From the NCBI RefSeq assembly GCF_042453785.1, contig NC_091670.1:1612001-1676000 (forward strand): a stretch of DNA of 64,000 bases, read 5' to 3'. Numbering within the stretch: position 1 is the first letter of the stretch; the number at the start of each line of letters is the position of its first letter. The notes under the pieces were generated by a model. It had not been told where the DNA came from. It ran no database searches and saw only the letters and a list, made by a program, of their open reading frames with translations. Below, piece by piece: positions 32,301 through 42,814 of this stretch. Made by a program: the position numbers and the translations under genes. Origin of the DNA: Malus domestica (taxonomy: Eukaryota > Streptophyta > Magnoliopsida > Rosales > Rosaceae).

Positions 32301-32893
32301 GGCTTAGTAATAAGCTTTCCCATAGAACATGTTTGACATGCAATTTCATGGATCGAACCTAAGCTTCGGGTTAGTGGATGCCCGTGTGAAGTTTTGAGGA
32401 TACGGCGCATCGCTATTCGTCCAGGATGTCCCAAACGATCATGCCAAAGTGTAATTTCGTGCGCGGTCCCTGTGGTAGGGCCGGCCACATAGTGGCATTC
32501 TATGGGGCGTATGGTCGTAGTATACAGACCACTCGGGTTACGCTCCATCTTCTCTAGAATACGCTTCTGGCCATATTCGTAGGAAGTTACGCACAGAAAT
32601 TCAACTCCGTTTTCTACGTGGGTTTCAGCGTGGTAATTGTTATCTCTAATGTCCTTGAAACTTAGTAACGTTCTTCCGGAACGTGGAGAATAGAGTGTCT
32701 CAGCAATGGTCAAGATTGTACCATTGGACAACATTATACGTGCCTTACCGTATCCTTCGATCAGGTTGGATGGGCCTGAGAGGGTTGTCAGAGGTGCATT
32801 CTTAGGTACGAAGTTAGTGAAATAGATGCGTTCACGCAAAACAGTATGCGTGGTTGCACTATCTGCCAGACAACTAACTTTCCCACTAGTCAT
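29309..32893 (-). CDS. pol: copia Pol polyprotein (protease, integrase, RT, RNase H), 1194 aa
   Basis: An uninterrupted frame. In order: a protease core (LADSATTH, about residues 9-16), the pre-integrase zinc-binding part (LWHDRLGHPG ... CQTCSMG, about 150-190), and the integrase core with acidic residues in GDICGP, RLDNAGEF and QNGLAEAF. A low-complexity linker follows. Next come reverse transcriptase (GYKWVFVRK, YKARLVAQGF, LYGLKQS, catalytic AVYVDDMNL) and RNase H (VGYADAGYLSD, HAEILALHEA, FEDNAACI), ending with the typical TKHIAPKFFF and QDNLADLFTKSLP. The order protease-integrase-RT-RNase H is the copia order. All expected catalytic residues are visible, so the protein may be active. It is separated from gag by ~254 bases and lies in a different frame. 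Confidence 0.95.
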   Translation of the reverse strand: MTSGKVSCLADSATTHTVLRERIYFTNFVPKNAPLTTLSGPSNLIEGYGKARIMLSNGTILTIAETLYSPRSGRTLLSFKDIRDNNYHAETHVENGVEFLCVTSYEYGQKRILEKMERNPSGLYTTTIRPIECHYVAGPTTGTAHEITLWHDRLGHPGRIAMRRILKTSHGHPLTRSLGSIHEIACQTCSMGKLITKPSYDKIRSNPPIFLQRIQGDICGPIQPPCGPFRYFMVLVDASTRWSHVCLLSTRNAAFSKLLAQVIKLRAHHPDYPIKSIRLDNAGEFTSKTFDDYCMSVGVEVEHPVPHVHTQNGLAEAFIKRLQMIARSLVIRTKLPIAAWGHAILHAAKLVRLRPVATQPFSALQLVTECEPDISHLRVFGCAVYVPISPPLRTKMGPQRRMGIYVGYDSPSIIRYLEPLTGDLFTARFADCHFYETVFPSLGGDKNVNVPNERRELSWTTPTLSHLDPRIAQSEAEVQRILDLQSIAQSMPDAFTDLARVTRSHIPAANTPAKMDVPNVRRTTLLEARDANSGDPRTLAASQSSAPTQKRGRPLGSKDSHPRKRKTMAQGPEEPTVNPTIAYSFYPTHEEILDYGSVLEETNPPPENREISVYYASLDDVWHRNEMIVDDALAFAVATEIMLSDDIEPRSVDECRRRADWSNWKQAIQVELDSLAKRKVFGPVVPTPPHVKPVGYKWVFVRKRNEKNEIVRYKARLVAQGFSQRPGIDYDETYSPVMDVITFRYLISLVVSEKLDMQLMDVVTAYLYGDLDTKIYMKVPEGLTLTGSNISKPRNTLSIRLRRSLYGLKQSGRMWYNRLSEYLTSQGYVNNELCPCVFIKKSHSGFAIVAVYVDDMNLIGTPEELARTASHLKSEFEMKDLGKTRYCLCLEIEHCSDGILVHQSNYTQKVLRRFNEDKAKPSSTPMVVRTLDAKRDPFRPNEDDEEILEPEVPYLSAIGALLYLAQCTRPDISFAVNLLARYSNAPTRRHWTGVKDIFRYLKGTTDLGLFYPYESSSDAAPYAHRVDSRLVGYADAGYLSDPHKARSQTGYVFTVGGTAISWRSTKQTLVATSSNHAEILALHEATRECFWLRAVVGHIRSSCDLHPTVNAPTTIFEDNAACIEQLKKGYIKGDNTKHIAPKFFFTHQQQEHQEIEVTQIRSQDNLADLFTKSLPKATFQKLVHGIGMRKLSEL

Positions 32894-33147
32894 ACCTAGA
32901 ATGAAAAATTAATTTGAATCGGTCACATGCATAAAAGTTTATAAAAACAAGTATCAATTCAAAATAATTTCATTTATTCAAGGATTAAAAACTTAATATC
33001 CAAAATAAATCGCCAACTAATAATCCAAAACATAAAGGAAAATTGTTCAAAATCAACCAAAAAAAAACAAGGTGGGGTTCGGCCACAAGGTGGAATTCGG
33101 CCCCAATTGTCGTATTTTAACTGAAAAATAAGTCTATGTCTAAGATT
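32894..33147 (-). other. gag-pol spacer with intron-like 3' end
   Basis: An AT-rich 254-base gap separates the gag stop from the pol ATG. Read on the minus strand it ends TTTTTCATTCTAG immediately before GTATGACTAGTGG, which looks like a 3' splice acceptor 2 bases upstream of the pol start codon. The donor is not identified. Confidence 0.45.
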
Positions 33148-34128
33148 CTAATCTTCCATAGGAGTGGTATCCTCCTGAAAATCAGAAACCTCCATCTTTG
33201 TAGTCTCCGGTTCGTCCACTTGCAGGAAGTTTGATTCAAACTTCGTACGACGAGAATGATATGCATCCACAACCTTCTTGGGAGCACGGCAAATACGGGA
33301 CCAATGGTCCTTGGAACCACAACGATAGCACATATCGTCATTCATTGTGGCAGGTGCTTTGCCCTTATTCTTGAAGTTCGGGGCCTTGGGAGCGAGGTTT
33401 GGGCGCTTCTGGGCTTTGTTTCCTCCCTTGGATGGGCCTTGGCTCTGTTGACCTTGGTGGGATGGCTTTTGGCCGCCCTTACCACGCCTCTTTTGGCGTT
33501 TTGGGTGCTGATTAGTGCTATAATGTGCTTCAGGCACAGCAGTAGCCCCAGTAGGTTGAGCTTGATGATTCTTCATCAACAGCTGGTTCTGCTTTTCAGC
33601 AAGAAGTAAAACAGAGATCAAATCCGAGAACTTAGTGAACTTCTGAGCTCTATATTGTTGCTGCAGGACAATATTAGAAGCAGAGAAGGTCGAGTAGGTC
33701 TTCTCCAGGAGATTCTCTTCAGTCAAAGTTTCATTGCAAAACTTGAGAAGTGATCGGATTCGACAAACTTCAGAATTATATTCATTCACAGACTTAAAGT
33801 CTTGGAAGCGCAAGTGCTGCCAGTCGTGTCTTGCTTCAGGCAAGAATATGTCCTTTTGGTGATCGAAACGATCAGCCAAAGCGACCCATAATGCACGTGG
33901 ATCCTCCTCAGCAAGGTACTCAGTTTGTAGAGCGTCATGGATATGTCTTCGGATGAAGATCATAGCAGTGGCTTTTTCAGCCTCGCCAACAGGTTTATCT
34001 GTTGCTTCTTCAATAGCAGGACGTAAGTTCTTTGCAGTGAGGTGGAGCTTCACATCTTGAACCCACTTGAGGTAGTTCCTTCCAGAAACCTCCAAAGCGG
34101 TGAAGTCGAGTTTGTTCAAGTTCGACAT
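33148..34128 (-). CDS. gag: copia Gag protein, 326 aa
   Basis: The structural protein that would package element RNA. The N-terminus (MSNLNKLDFTALEVSGRNYL) is the typical copia-gag opening. The middle is the UBN2-type gag region with the RSLLKFCNETLTEENLLEKT stretch. A basic, lysine/glutamine-rich segment follows, and then a single CCHC zinc knuckle (CYRCGSKDHWSRIC) near residue 270. The stop falls shortly after an acidic tail. The start is the first ATG and gives the family N-terminus. Intact by inspection. Confidence 0.9.
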   Translation of the reverse strand: MSNLNKLDFTALEVSGRNYLKWVQDVKLHLTAKNLRPAIEEATDKPVGEAEKATAMIFIRRHIHDALQTEYLAEEDPRALWVALADRFDHQKDIFLPEARHDWQHLRFQDFKSVNEYNSEVCRIRSLLKFCNETLTEENLLEKTYSTFSASNIVLQQQYRAQKFTKFSDLISVLLLAEKQNQLLMKNHQAQPTGATAVPEAHYSTNQHPKRQKRRGKGGQKPSHQGQQSQGPSKGGNKAQKRPNLAPKAPNFKNKGKAPATMNDDMCYRCGSKDHWSRICRAPKKVVDAYHSRRTKFESNFLQVDEPETTKMEVSDFQEDTTPMED

Positions 34129-35668
34129 GTTCCTATCACAAAATAGATGGACAAGATGTGGTTAGTGTAATGGAGAAAAATCAATCCATTCACATAGGAG
34201 TAGAACATACAGGTTCTAATAGACATGTATTGGTTTAATTTTGCATGAAAAACTTCGGGTTTTCATGGGTGATATGTTTAAGTGAAAACTTCGGGTTTTC
34301 TAACAAGGCATGTGTATAAGAAACTTCGGGTTTCAAAGTAATTATGAACTTCAGGTTCATATATTCCTGCAGGCAAACACAAATATATATGCAAACAAAT
34401 ATGCAAAGAATATATGCAGAAATATTGTATAATGATAAGTGAATTAATTTATTTTTGGTCTTCGGGGCCAAATTAAAGTGTGGGTGAAAATATAAAACCC
34501 ATATTATTTAAAAGTATTAAATAATAAAATCTCGGGGCCTAAAAATATAGGCCGAGTACCCCCGGGTGTAGGCTGCAGGCCCACGGGGTGAGAAAGGAAT
34601 GGGCTGCTGTGTGCAGCCCTAAAAAAAATTTCTCTTTTGTTTTCGGTATGGGTCGCTGCAGGCGAGCCCAGGAAAAATAAAAAAACAAATTGTTTTCTTT
34701 GTGGGCTGGGCCGCTGCAAGCGAGCCCAGCAAAAAAATTGTTTTTTTTTTCTTTTGTTACACGGGCCGAGAGACAGAGCCCGAGTAGGGTTCGGGAAAGA
34801 GACCCAAAAGAAATCTCAGCCGTGCTGGGTGTGCGATGCCGAAGAAGAAAGCCGGAGTTCGTGGACGGCGCCATGGCAGGCGGTGTGTCTAGGGTCGAGC
34901 AAGCCATGGTTCGTCGAAGAACCAGGTGTTTGTCGTCGAAGAAGAGATCTCGACGTCGATGGAAGAAAAAAAACCGAATGAATTCAATTGAATTCGAGTG
35001 AAGACCCATGAAATTCTTCTGGAATTTCTAGAAATCGTTGGTGAAAACGATGGGTGGTGTCCAAGTTTGCACGACTGCAGGTCGTGTTGTGTCGGAAAAT
35101 CGACGGCGAGGACCTAGGCTTTAGGCCGTAGGTCGGGACAAGGTGCTTCAAACGCACCGTTTCGGTTCAAGGCTTGCGGCCTGGGTTCTCGGTTTGGGTT
35201 GGGCCATCGCAGGCTGCGGGCCTGGTGGCTTGCGGCCTTGCATGGTGCAAAGGCACGGGTTCGACTAGAACCCTAATTCCCCAATCACAAAATTTTTTTT
35301 TCAATTCAAATATATTACATGTATAATTTTAATGAATCACATATTTACGTTGATGCATATGCAAATAATAGTTTCAATGCATGTACATATGTAAGATTCA
35401 ATTCATGACAAATATCAAATTCACATAATTGTAGCAATTTTGATTATGAAGCATACACAATTTATGTAGAATCTAAAATATGTTAAACGTAAAGTTGGGT
35501 CATGCATCATGGTGAATGTTCATGCTATCAGGGCTTGCAAAATATCGAGTTAAAAACCGTTGTTTGGAAAGAACCTGATTGCGTGATGATATGGATGAAC
35601 TGGTTTGATGCAGAAAAAATCTCCAACGTCAGATTCCTAAGCGCAGCGGTAGGAGCGTGCTGATAACG
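34129..35668 (-). other. copia untranslated leader
   Basis: About 1.5 kb between the 5' LTR and gag. It starts (minus strand) CGTTATCAGCACG just after the LTR end CAACA, the usual primer-binding area. The short frames in it (for example 34539-35009 minus) show no gag or known motif. Repeated phrases 'cttcgggttttc' occur near 34251-34350. Confidence 0.6.
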
Positions 35669-35926
35669 TGTTGTGGTCTATTTTATCTGACAGAGGGACT
35701 AGGGCCGGCGGCAGAGAGAGAGAGGAGAGAGATGTGTGTTTGTAGAATTGTAGGGGAATGTGTGTGTTGTTATCCCTCCTACATTGTGCCTTTATTTATA
35801 GTAGTAAAGGGAGAGAAGATATTCCTTCTTCTCCAAGTAATACAAGTTGTAATAGGAAAGGATAACTAGAATCAAATCTTATCTAGGATTTACACAATCA
35901 TACTTAAACTAGGAATGTTTACAACA
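35669..35926 (-). repeat. 5' LTR of the copia element
   Basis: 258 bases with perfect TGTTG/CAACA ends, a TATA box and a GA-rich R/U5 region. It is identical to the 3' LTR apart from one GA unit and the 22 terminal bases missing there. Confidence 0.92.
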
Positions 35927-36394
35927 AAATTGTTAATTTTCGAAATGTTCTGATACTGCTGAAACTTCTGAGATTTCCAAATCCAAACAGACTAAAAATT
36001 CCAAAATTTTGGAATGGGTAATGTGAAATAAGTGAATGAACTAGCTGCAACAGTCTTCTATAATTTTTCAAGATCAAAATAAGCAAGTTACAACTACTTA
36101 CTGTTGGGAAAGTTGATAATTTATTATTTCTTTTTGGTATTTTACATCTTAGTGTTGTGTTTATTAGTAGTTCTCTCCCTATCAAAGAGAAGCTGCCAGC
36201 AAGAAGTGGGGAGAGTGGGATAGCCAACTCTCCTCCAACAGTTATCCTGAATTCAAATTTTAGGTCTTCTAATTTTTCCACAGCTCCATTTATTATTTAA
36301 TGCCACATGATAAAGTGCCCAACTTACACAAAATGAATGATACTTAGCAGAGCCGGCTTTTAAGAGGTGTGACCGGTGAGATCAAATCTTCTGC
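35927..36394. repeat. right copy of the ~460-bp direct repeat
   Basis: See the left copy at 28194-28653. This copy is continuous with the hAT derivative that follows. Its last ~45 bases are the left end of that element. Confidence 0.9.
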
Positions 36395-37952
36395 ATCCAA
36401 AATGGGTGTGGTCTCTTTGTAGCTTCAATAAGTATTTGACACATATTAAATTTATGACAATAAAATTAAGAAAAGTTAAAATATTGAGTACGTGTCAGAC
36501 ATTTATTGTGGCCACAGAGATGCCACACCCATTTTTGGATGCAAAAGATTTGGTCTCGGTTCCATTGCACAGGGTCCCAAAATTTTGGGAGCCCCCAAAA
36601 ATAGTTTTTTATTGAATATAATAATATATAAAATAATATTATATGAAAATGATATATAAAAATATTAATCAAATCAAATATATATCTCTCTGATGGGGCC
36701 AAAAGGCATCAGATATTGCCCTCAAAAATAAATTTTTACTGAATATAATAATATATAAAATAATATTGTGTAAAAATACTAATCAAATCAAGAAATATAT
36801 ATATCTGATTGATTCTCATCACTGCCGCAGCTTTCTACTTTTCCTTCTCTCATGCCAAATCACATCGCTGCTCCCCACTTTTCTTCTTTCACATCATAGT
36901 TCCAGACATTAGAATCCCCCGCCGCCAGTGTCCATTGTACTTTACAGAGGCAGATTGTATGCCCTCCCGTTATGGTGTCATTCCTATCTCCTCCTATTTG
37001 TGCGATCACGATTAAATCACGTCAATATTTTATATTAATTTTTTAATAGAGATAATAAGAAAAAAATCAATAGAAATATAAAATATTGACGTGGTTTAAT
37101 CGTGACAGCACAAATATGAGAGGATAGGAAGGACACCATAACTTGAGGGCAGACAATCTGCCTCCCTACTTTACTTCTCTCTTCTCATTGTTCTTTTTCT
37201 CACAAATTATTAAACCTTAATTTATAAGTTCATGAAATTGAAGAAAAACTTCCGAATCATAAAGACAATTCAACTGATCAGAATGATGTAAACTTCGATT
37301 AAAGTAAGATATTTACTAATTTAAGTATATTGACTTGGAGTTTGAAGATTTGGGTATTTCTCATTTATAATAATTTTTTCCTTTTGTACTTTTCAGGCAA
37401 AATCAAGAGGAGAACAATCACAAAAAATCACTAGACCCACACGTATTGTGGACTATCAGGTTTCATTGTTCATACTAACTATAATTTTATTGTGATCTTG
37501 TTTGAAATATAAAAGATGACACCTACTAGAAAATATTCATCTGGCTACTTGAAGCGTCAAAATTGACTATGAAGGTTTAAATGGACTTGCTTTGATATCG
37601 ATTGAAAGTGATTTTTTAGACAAAATTGACTATGAAGGTTTAATTGATGATTTTGCAGCAAAGAATGCACGAAGAGCCATCTTTAAGTAAAACTTCAGTG
37701 CTAAGACTTTTTTAAGTTTTGTTTATTTGGTTTCTTTAGGTTGAACTTATTGTTAGTTATTAGTACTATGGTTACTTTGTAGCTTTTTGTACATTTAATA
37801 ATTTTTAGAAATAAATGGTTAGTGAGTTTTAAAGTTTATTTCAATATTACTTTTTAGCATCAATACATTGTTCAATTTGTTTTAAAATGTCTTATAAGAA
37901 AGACCCCTTTTATGAATTTCGCACAGGGTCCCTAAAATCTCAGAGACGGCCC
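36349..37952 (+). mobile_element. hAT deletion derivative 1 (ZMYM1-like transposase remnants)
   Basis: The left end is CAGAGCCGGCTTTT and the right end, reversed, CAGGGCCGTCTCTGAG, so the terminal repeats are imperfect. Inside, the frame from ATG 37516 reads TPTRKYSSGYLKRQN and stops at 37564. About 20 bases on, 37583-37690 encodes GLALISIESDFLDKIDYEG and ends FAAKNARRAIFK plus stop. These are the first and last pieces of a hAT transposase of the TTF-zinc-finger/ZMYM1-like kind (family recognition from memory). Everything between is deleted. The phrase CAAAATTGACTATGAAGG occurs at both 37558 and 37621. Confidence 0.7.
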
Positions 37953-38620
37953 TGGTGTCACCGCAGAACTTAAAAATCTGCAGCTTTTTGTTGGTCTTCT
38001 TCCTCCATTGGTGAGAAAAGAAGGTCGAAGTGGGAAGGGAGAGTGGGGATCTTGCGGGAGTGTGGGAGTGATTTGGTGAGGGTGAGGCCGCAAGGGTGGG
38101 TGCAAACGAGAGAGGGAGGGAGGGAAAGAGGAAGGGGTCAGGGAGAATAAACCCAATTTTTTTATTTTTTTTTAATTTTTTTTTAGTTTTTGTTATTTTA
38201 TTAATTTATTTTTTTAATATCTACGTGGCGCTCAATCATTGTCCACGCGAATGCCACATCATAAGTTAACTGCAAATTTAACAGCAACCTTAACGAACGT
38301 ATGAAAGTGTCTCAAAATTATAACTTTATATACCATTTAGGAATAAAAAAAACTTCATATATCAAATATTGAAAATCAATAAACTTTAAGATAGTAAATT
38401 CAGACTAACCCTTAAATTAATTATACACGTGCATATATATCCACCTGCTGGAACCAATTGACAGTAGCCTTACGACAATGATATTTCCAAACTGAACAAT
38501 CACATCACTTGCATTGGATTTTCCAAGTGAAAACGGAAGTATCTCAGTTGAGGTTATATGTTTTTTAATTCAAAGATTACAACTTCGATTGATGGCAACG
38601 TTCTCTATACAGACACCAGA
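37953..38620 (-). repeat. dispersed repeat, third copy of the 5246-5640 family
   Basis: The 38220-38420 segment is the inverse of the text at 5250-5640 ('gtggcgctcaatcattgtcc', 'aaaacttcat', 'tgaaaatcaataaac'). The left part (37970-38150) is purine-rich GGGAGGGA-type text, comparable to the polypurine tract beside the other copies. Non-coding. Confidence 0.6.
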
Positions 38621-38859
38621 GTCGGCTTTTACGGGGTGTGATCGGTTCTATTGCACAGGATTCCAAAATTCTTAGTGCCCCCAAAAATAATTTTTTAATA
38701 AATATAATAATATATAAAATAATATTATACGAAAATGATATATAAAAATATTAATCGAATCAATATATATCTGATGGGGCCAAAAGGCATCAGATACCTG
38801 CCCCCAAAAATAATTTTGTACTGAATATAATAATATATAAAAATACTAATCAAATCAAG

Positions 38860-38893
<34 letters not shown>

Positions 38894-39778
38894 GATGGCT
38901 GATTCCCATCATTGCCGATGCTTCCTACTTTTCTTTCTATCACGCCAAATCCCATCGCAGCTCCCCACTTTTCTTCTTTCTATCAGTTGAAAAGTCTACT
39001 TTACTTCTCTCTTCTCATTGTTCTCTTTCTCACAAATTATTAAACCTTAATTTATAAATTCATGAAATTGAAGAGAAAATGAATCATGAAGACTTTTCAA
39101 CTGATCAGAATGATGTAGACTTCGATTATAGTAAGATATTTACTAATTTAAGTATATTGACATGGAATTTGAAGATTTGGGTATTTCTCATATATAATAA
39201 TTTTTTTCTTTTGTACTTTTTAAAGCAAAATCAAGAGGAGAACAGTCACAAAAAATCAATAGATCACACATATTGCGGACTATCAGGTTTCATTGTTCAT
39301 GCTAACTATAATTTTATTGTGATCTTGTTTGAAATATAAAAGATGACACCTACTAGAAAATATACATCTGGCTACTTGAAGTGTCAAAATTGACTATGAA
39401 GGTTTAAATGGACTTGCTTTGATATCGATTGAAAGTGAGTTTTTAGACAAAATTCACTATGAAGGTTTAATTGATGATTTTGCAACAAAGAATGCACAAA
39501 GAGTCATCTTTAAGTGAAACTTCAATGTTAGATTTTTTTTTAAGTTTTGTTTATTTGGTTTCTTTAGGTTGAACTTGTTGTTAGTGATAAGTATTATGGT
39601 TACTTTGTAGCTTTCTGTACATTTAATAATTTTTAGAAATAAATGGTCAGTGAGTTTTAAAGTTTATTTTGATATTACTTCTTAGCATCAATACATTGTT
39701 CAATTTGTTTTAAGATGTCTTATAAGAATGAACTCTTTCATGAATTTCGCACAGGATCCCTGAAATCTCAGAGACTGC
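38621..39778 (+). mobile_element. hAT deletion derivative 2
   Basis: A second, shorter copy of the 36349-37952 element. It has left end CAGAGTCGGCTTTTACGGGG and right end CTCAGAGACTGCC. The ATG at 39343 starts the same TPTRKYTSGYLKCQN remnant and the tail remnant ends at a TGA (39515-39517). It shares the internal deletion with copy 1, so both descend from one deleted parent. An (AT)n run lies at 38862-38891. Confidence 0.68.
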
Positions 39779-40434
39779 CTTGCCCATGGGTATTTTGCCC
39801 ATCTCTAGTTTATAGCATGGAAATGCTGGCATATGCTAAAACCTAAACTTTTTTTTCCCTTCACTTCATAAATACTAGCATATTCTACACATTTTGTGTG
39901 TAGGAAAAACCAGTAAAGTTTGGATATGTGAAATTATATTAGTACCCATCATTTTTTTTAAGTGATATAAGACTATATAATCACTCTCTTTTAATTGACA
40001 GAAAAAATTCTATTAATAAGTAGTTCTATACACACACACAGTTATTTGTTTCTTTATATTTTAACTCTCGTAAGGGAAGCAAATTCTTCATTTGTTTGGA
40101 GTTGGCTAATTTCACGAATTCACGCAGTACTGAAATGAATAGAATTATTGGATTTGCTTGATAAACAACGTAGTATTACGTACATAAATTTGTGTTAGAA
40201 TACAACCTTAGCCATGGAAGTTACGTACGTAGTTTATCATCAATCTTCTTCAAGTCAAAACTTGCTTTTTATTGGTCTCTAATAGTTTTATTATGGTGGT
40301 TTTTTTCACACTTATTTTACTTCTCACATACCATGTTAAATTCTGTCATTTGATATTGGGTCATTTTGGTTCTGGTCCCTTATCAACCTAATTTTTAGAA
40401 TAAAACCTTGTTTGTTTAAATAATTTGATCGAGG
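39779..40434. other. intergenic with a hAT MITE end fragment
   Basis: ATTTTGCCCATCTCTA at about 39792-39808 resembles the right end of the hAT MITE at 26346-27164. The remainder is AT-rich with no gene. Confidence 0.4.
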
Positions 40435-40439
40435 TCCTT

Positions 40440-42814
40440 TGACACACCCCGTCCCGAAGGAGGGCATGCTGGCCGTCACGTGAGAGTGACGTAACCATTT
40501 GCACAATACGGAAGCTTTAAGATACAATTTATAAGTTGATACACCCGAAGGTGAGTCCTAATTTTGTCCAATCTGTCAGAACACCGTCAAATTCCTCGTA
40601 GTCACCACACCTTTGTGATTCCTGAACCTGGAGGGGCGCAAAACCAAAATTGAGTGGGTCAGTAAAACCATTCTTTTCCAAATCCAAACATTTCTCAAAA
40701 CGTTGTAACCCCTCTCCGTAAAACCCGTATACTTTCCCAGAAATGTAAAATATAAATATACATATATATTCTCAAGACTTCAAGTCATTAACTCAACATT
40801 TTCATCATAATTATGCCATGCCAAATCATCTCAACATTTCTCATATTAATTATGCCATGCCACATCATCTCAACAGTAATAAGGTATGAATGCATCAACA
40901 TAAATCATATCAGGTGCAATAAAGTAATCAACCGGAGGCCCTCTATTAGCCCGGTTGAACCTAGAGCTCAAAATCTATCACTCTCACGCTCTGCCGGAGT
41001 CACTCCGCGTGATCTGTTCGGCCTTCTGCACACAAGTTACGCTCTAGTGCTTTCTCATCAATCATCTGTGCACATAATCTAAGGTCACCCACCAGTCGGA
41101 ATCTCACTAACACTCTCGCGACTGGCCTGTCGTACCCACTCCGCGTGGACTGTACGACTAGCATCTACTTGGATCCAAGACGAGCGTGCGATGCGGTGAA
41201 TACTATAAGCACTAAACCATGGTGCAGGATTTGAGCTCAATATACATTAACATCATCATATCAGTATTTAAATACTCACCTGATACTCACTTGTGCGTCC
41301 GCCGCACCATTCATTCATATGCATCATATCTCAATTTCATACTTTTCATATCATTTCATGCATGGCAATTCGATTCACATTTCTATATACTTTTCATATA
41401 CTTTTATGCATGGCATCTCAATTCACATTTCAATATACTTTTCATATAATTTTATACATTGCATTTAAAGCATACTTTCCTTCAATTTCAATTTCTGGGA
41501 AAACGTCAAGTATATATATATACGGAAAACAAAACTGCCCACTCACCTGGAGTTCGCCCTACAACTCCCTAGCACAATACGCCAAGGCGTCATGACGATC
41601 GGCGCCTAAAACAATAATCAATTCCAACCTCAGAATTCATATCGATAGAATATATAACTTATATAAAATACGTCACTACGTAGTTCAATCCGGAAGATCC
41701 ACCACTCAGATTTTAAATCCATAACTTCCAGAGGTCCACAATATATCTCTAGGATAACATCCTAAAATTTCATTACCATCCAACGGTCGGATCATCAATT
41801 CACATTTTCACCTAATGCGAAAACTATAAAACGTTATTCGAACACCTAACCAACAATCCTTAATAACTTTCTCATACGGTGCTCAACTTGGGTATATGAA
41901 TATACCACAGTGATCTACTCGACGTCACGGACGTCGACATATTTTTAAAATAATTTTTTACTGTAGCACGCGCCCCCACGCGCCAAGGAAGGCACGGGTC
42001 CACGCGCGCCCACGCGCACCTTCTTCCTCGCGGGTTCGCCGGACTGGTTTTTCCGGTGGCCGGAAAACTGGGGAATTTTCAAATGCTTCGTTCTCCTTCG
42101 TTTCTCAACCATTTTCTTCGTATAATATATCAATTTAAAGCCCTCAACATGTAGAATCACAATATACTACTTTTAAGCTTCAAAAACAACTAAATCTCAC
42201 CGGAAAAATCCAAGCAAAACCGGCCAAACTTAACCCTCGTGATCCCGACGTCCAAATCCTTCCAACGAAGCACTCCGAGCTTCCTTGGGACCTCACTAAG
42301 CTCACTATGAGCTTGGATTGTCCTAAAAATCAACCAATTCAAAGCTCATGAACAGTACACATTCACGGCAACTTTAGAAACTAGGGTTTTCGAAGTGAAA
42401 CTTACCTTAAACTGGTACCTACGTGATCGTGGAGTCCTCAGGAGTGCATTGGTGGTTTTAAATCCGGCGTTGGTAATAGTTTTAGGTGGTTTTGATGGTT
42501 GCCCGTGTGTTCGAGAGGGTGAGAGAGAGAGAGTGAGGTCTGAGGAAGAGAGAGAGAGTATGAAGGACAGTATACGGGAAATGGGGAGGGAAATAAGGAA
42601 TGGGGATCCCACGTGGTCCTTTTCCAATCCCCAACTCTAAACCACAAAATTTTAACCTAAAAATCTAAGTTCCATCCTTATTAAATTCCATTTTATTTTC
42701 AAAACTTAGGAACCTAGATAATTATCAACTTGAGCTTCACATACTTAGTATTTCTTAAGGGCAATTTCGTCCATTCACAGCCACGAATGTAATATTTTGG
42801 AACGGGCTGTGACA
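40440..42814 (-). repeat. gypsy LTR (3' LTR)
   Basis: 2375 bp. It contains diverged ~50-bp tandem phrases ('acttttcatatacttttatg', about 41345-41460), two 'actccgcgtg' motifs and GA-rich text near its U3/U5 junction. ORFs in it recur identically in the other LTR and reflect repeat sequence, not genes. Confidence 0.92.

Larger units (their letters stand above)
28654..35926 (-). mobile_element. young, coding-complete Ty1/copia retrotransposon
   Basis: Minus-oriented element: 5' LTR 35669-35926 (258 bp, TGTTG...CAACA), untranslated leader, gag (33148-34128), pol (29309-32893), purine tract next to 28892, and 3' LTR 28654-28891. The two LTRs are identical by eye over ~236 bases except for one extra GA unit, so the insertion is recent. 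The 3' LTR lacks the final 22 bases present in the 5' LTR. The flanks are a ~460-bp direct repeat rather than a 5-bp target duplication. The element sits inside the left end of a hAT derivative (36349-37952). Confidence 0.93.

Noticed and set aside
34504-35009. Minus-strand ORFs as an extra copia gene
   Set aside because: They lie in the untranslated leader, overlap frames on the other strand and show no known motif.
41219-41595. Plus-strand ORFs that recur identically at 47531-47907
   Set aside because: They lie in the gypsy LTRs and match only because the LTRs are duplicated; no protein motif.
42346-42647. Overlapping ORFs in both strands, repeated at 48658-48959
   Set aside because: LTR sequence again, with GA-rich text giving long frames.
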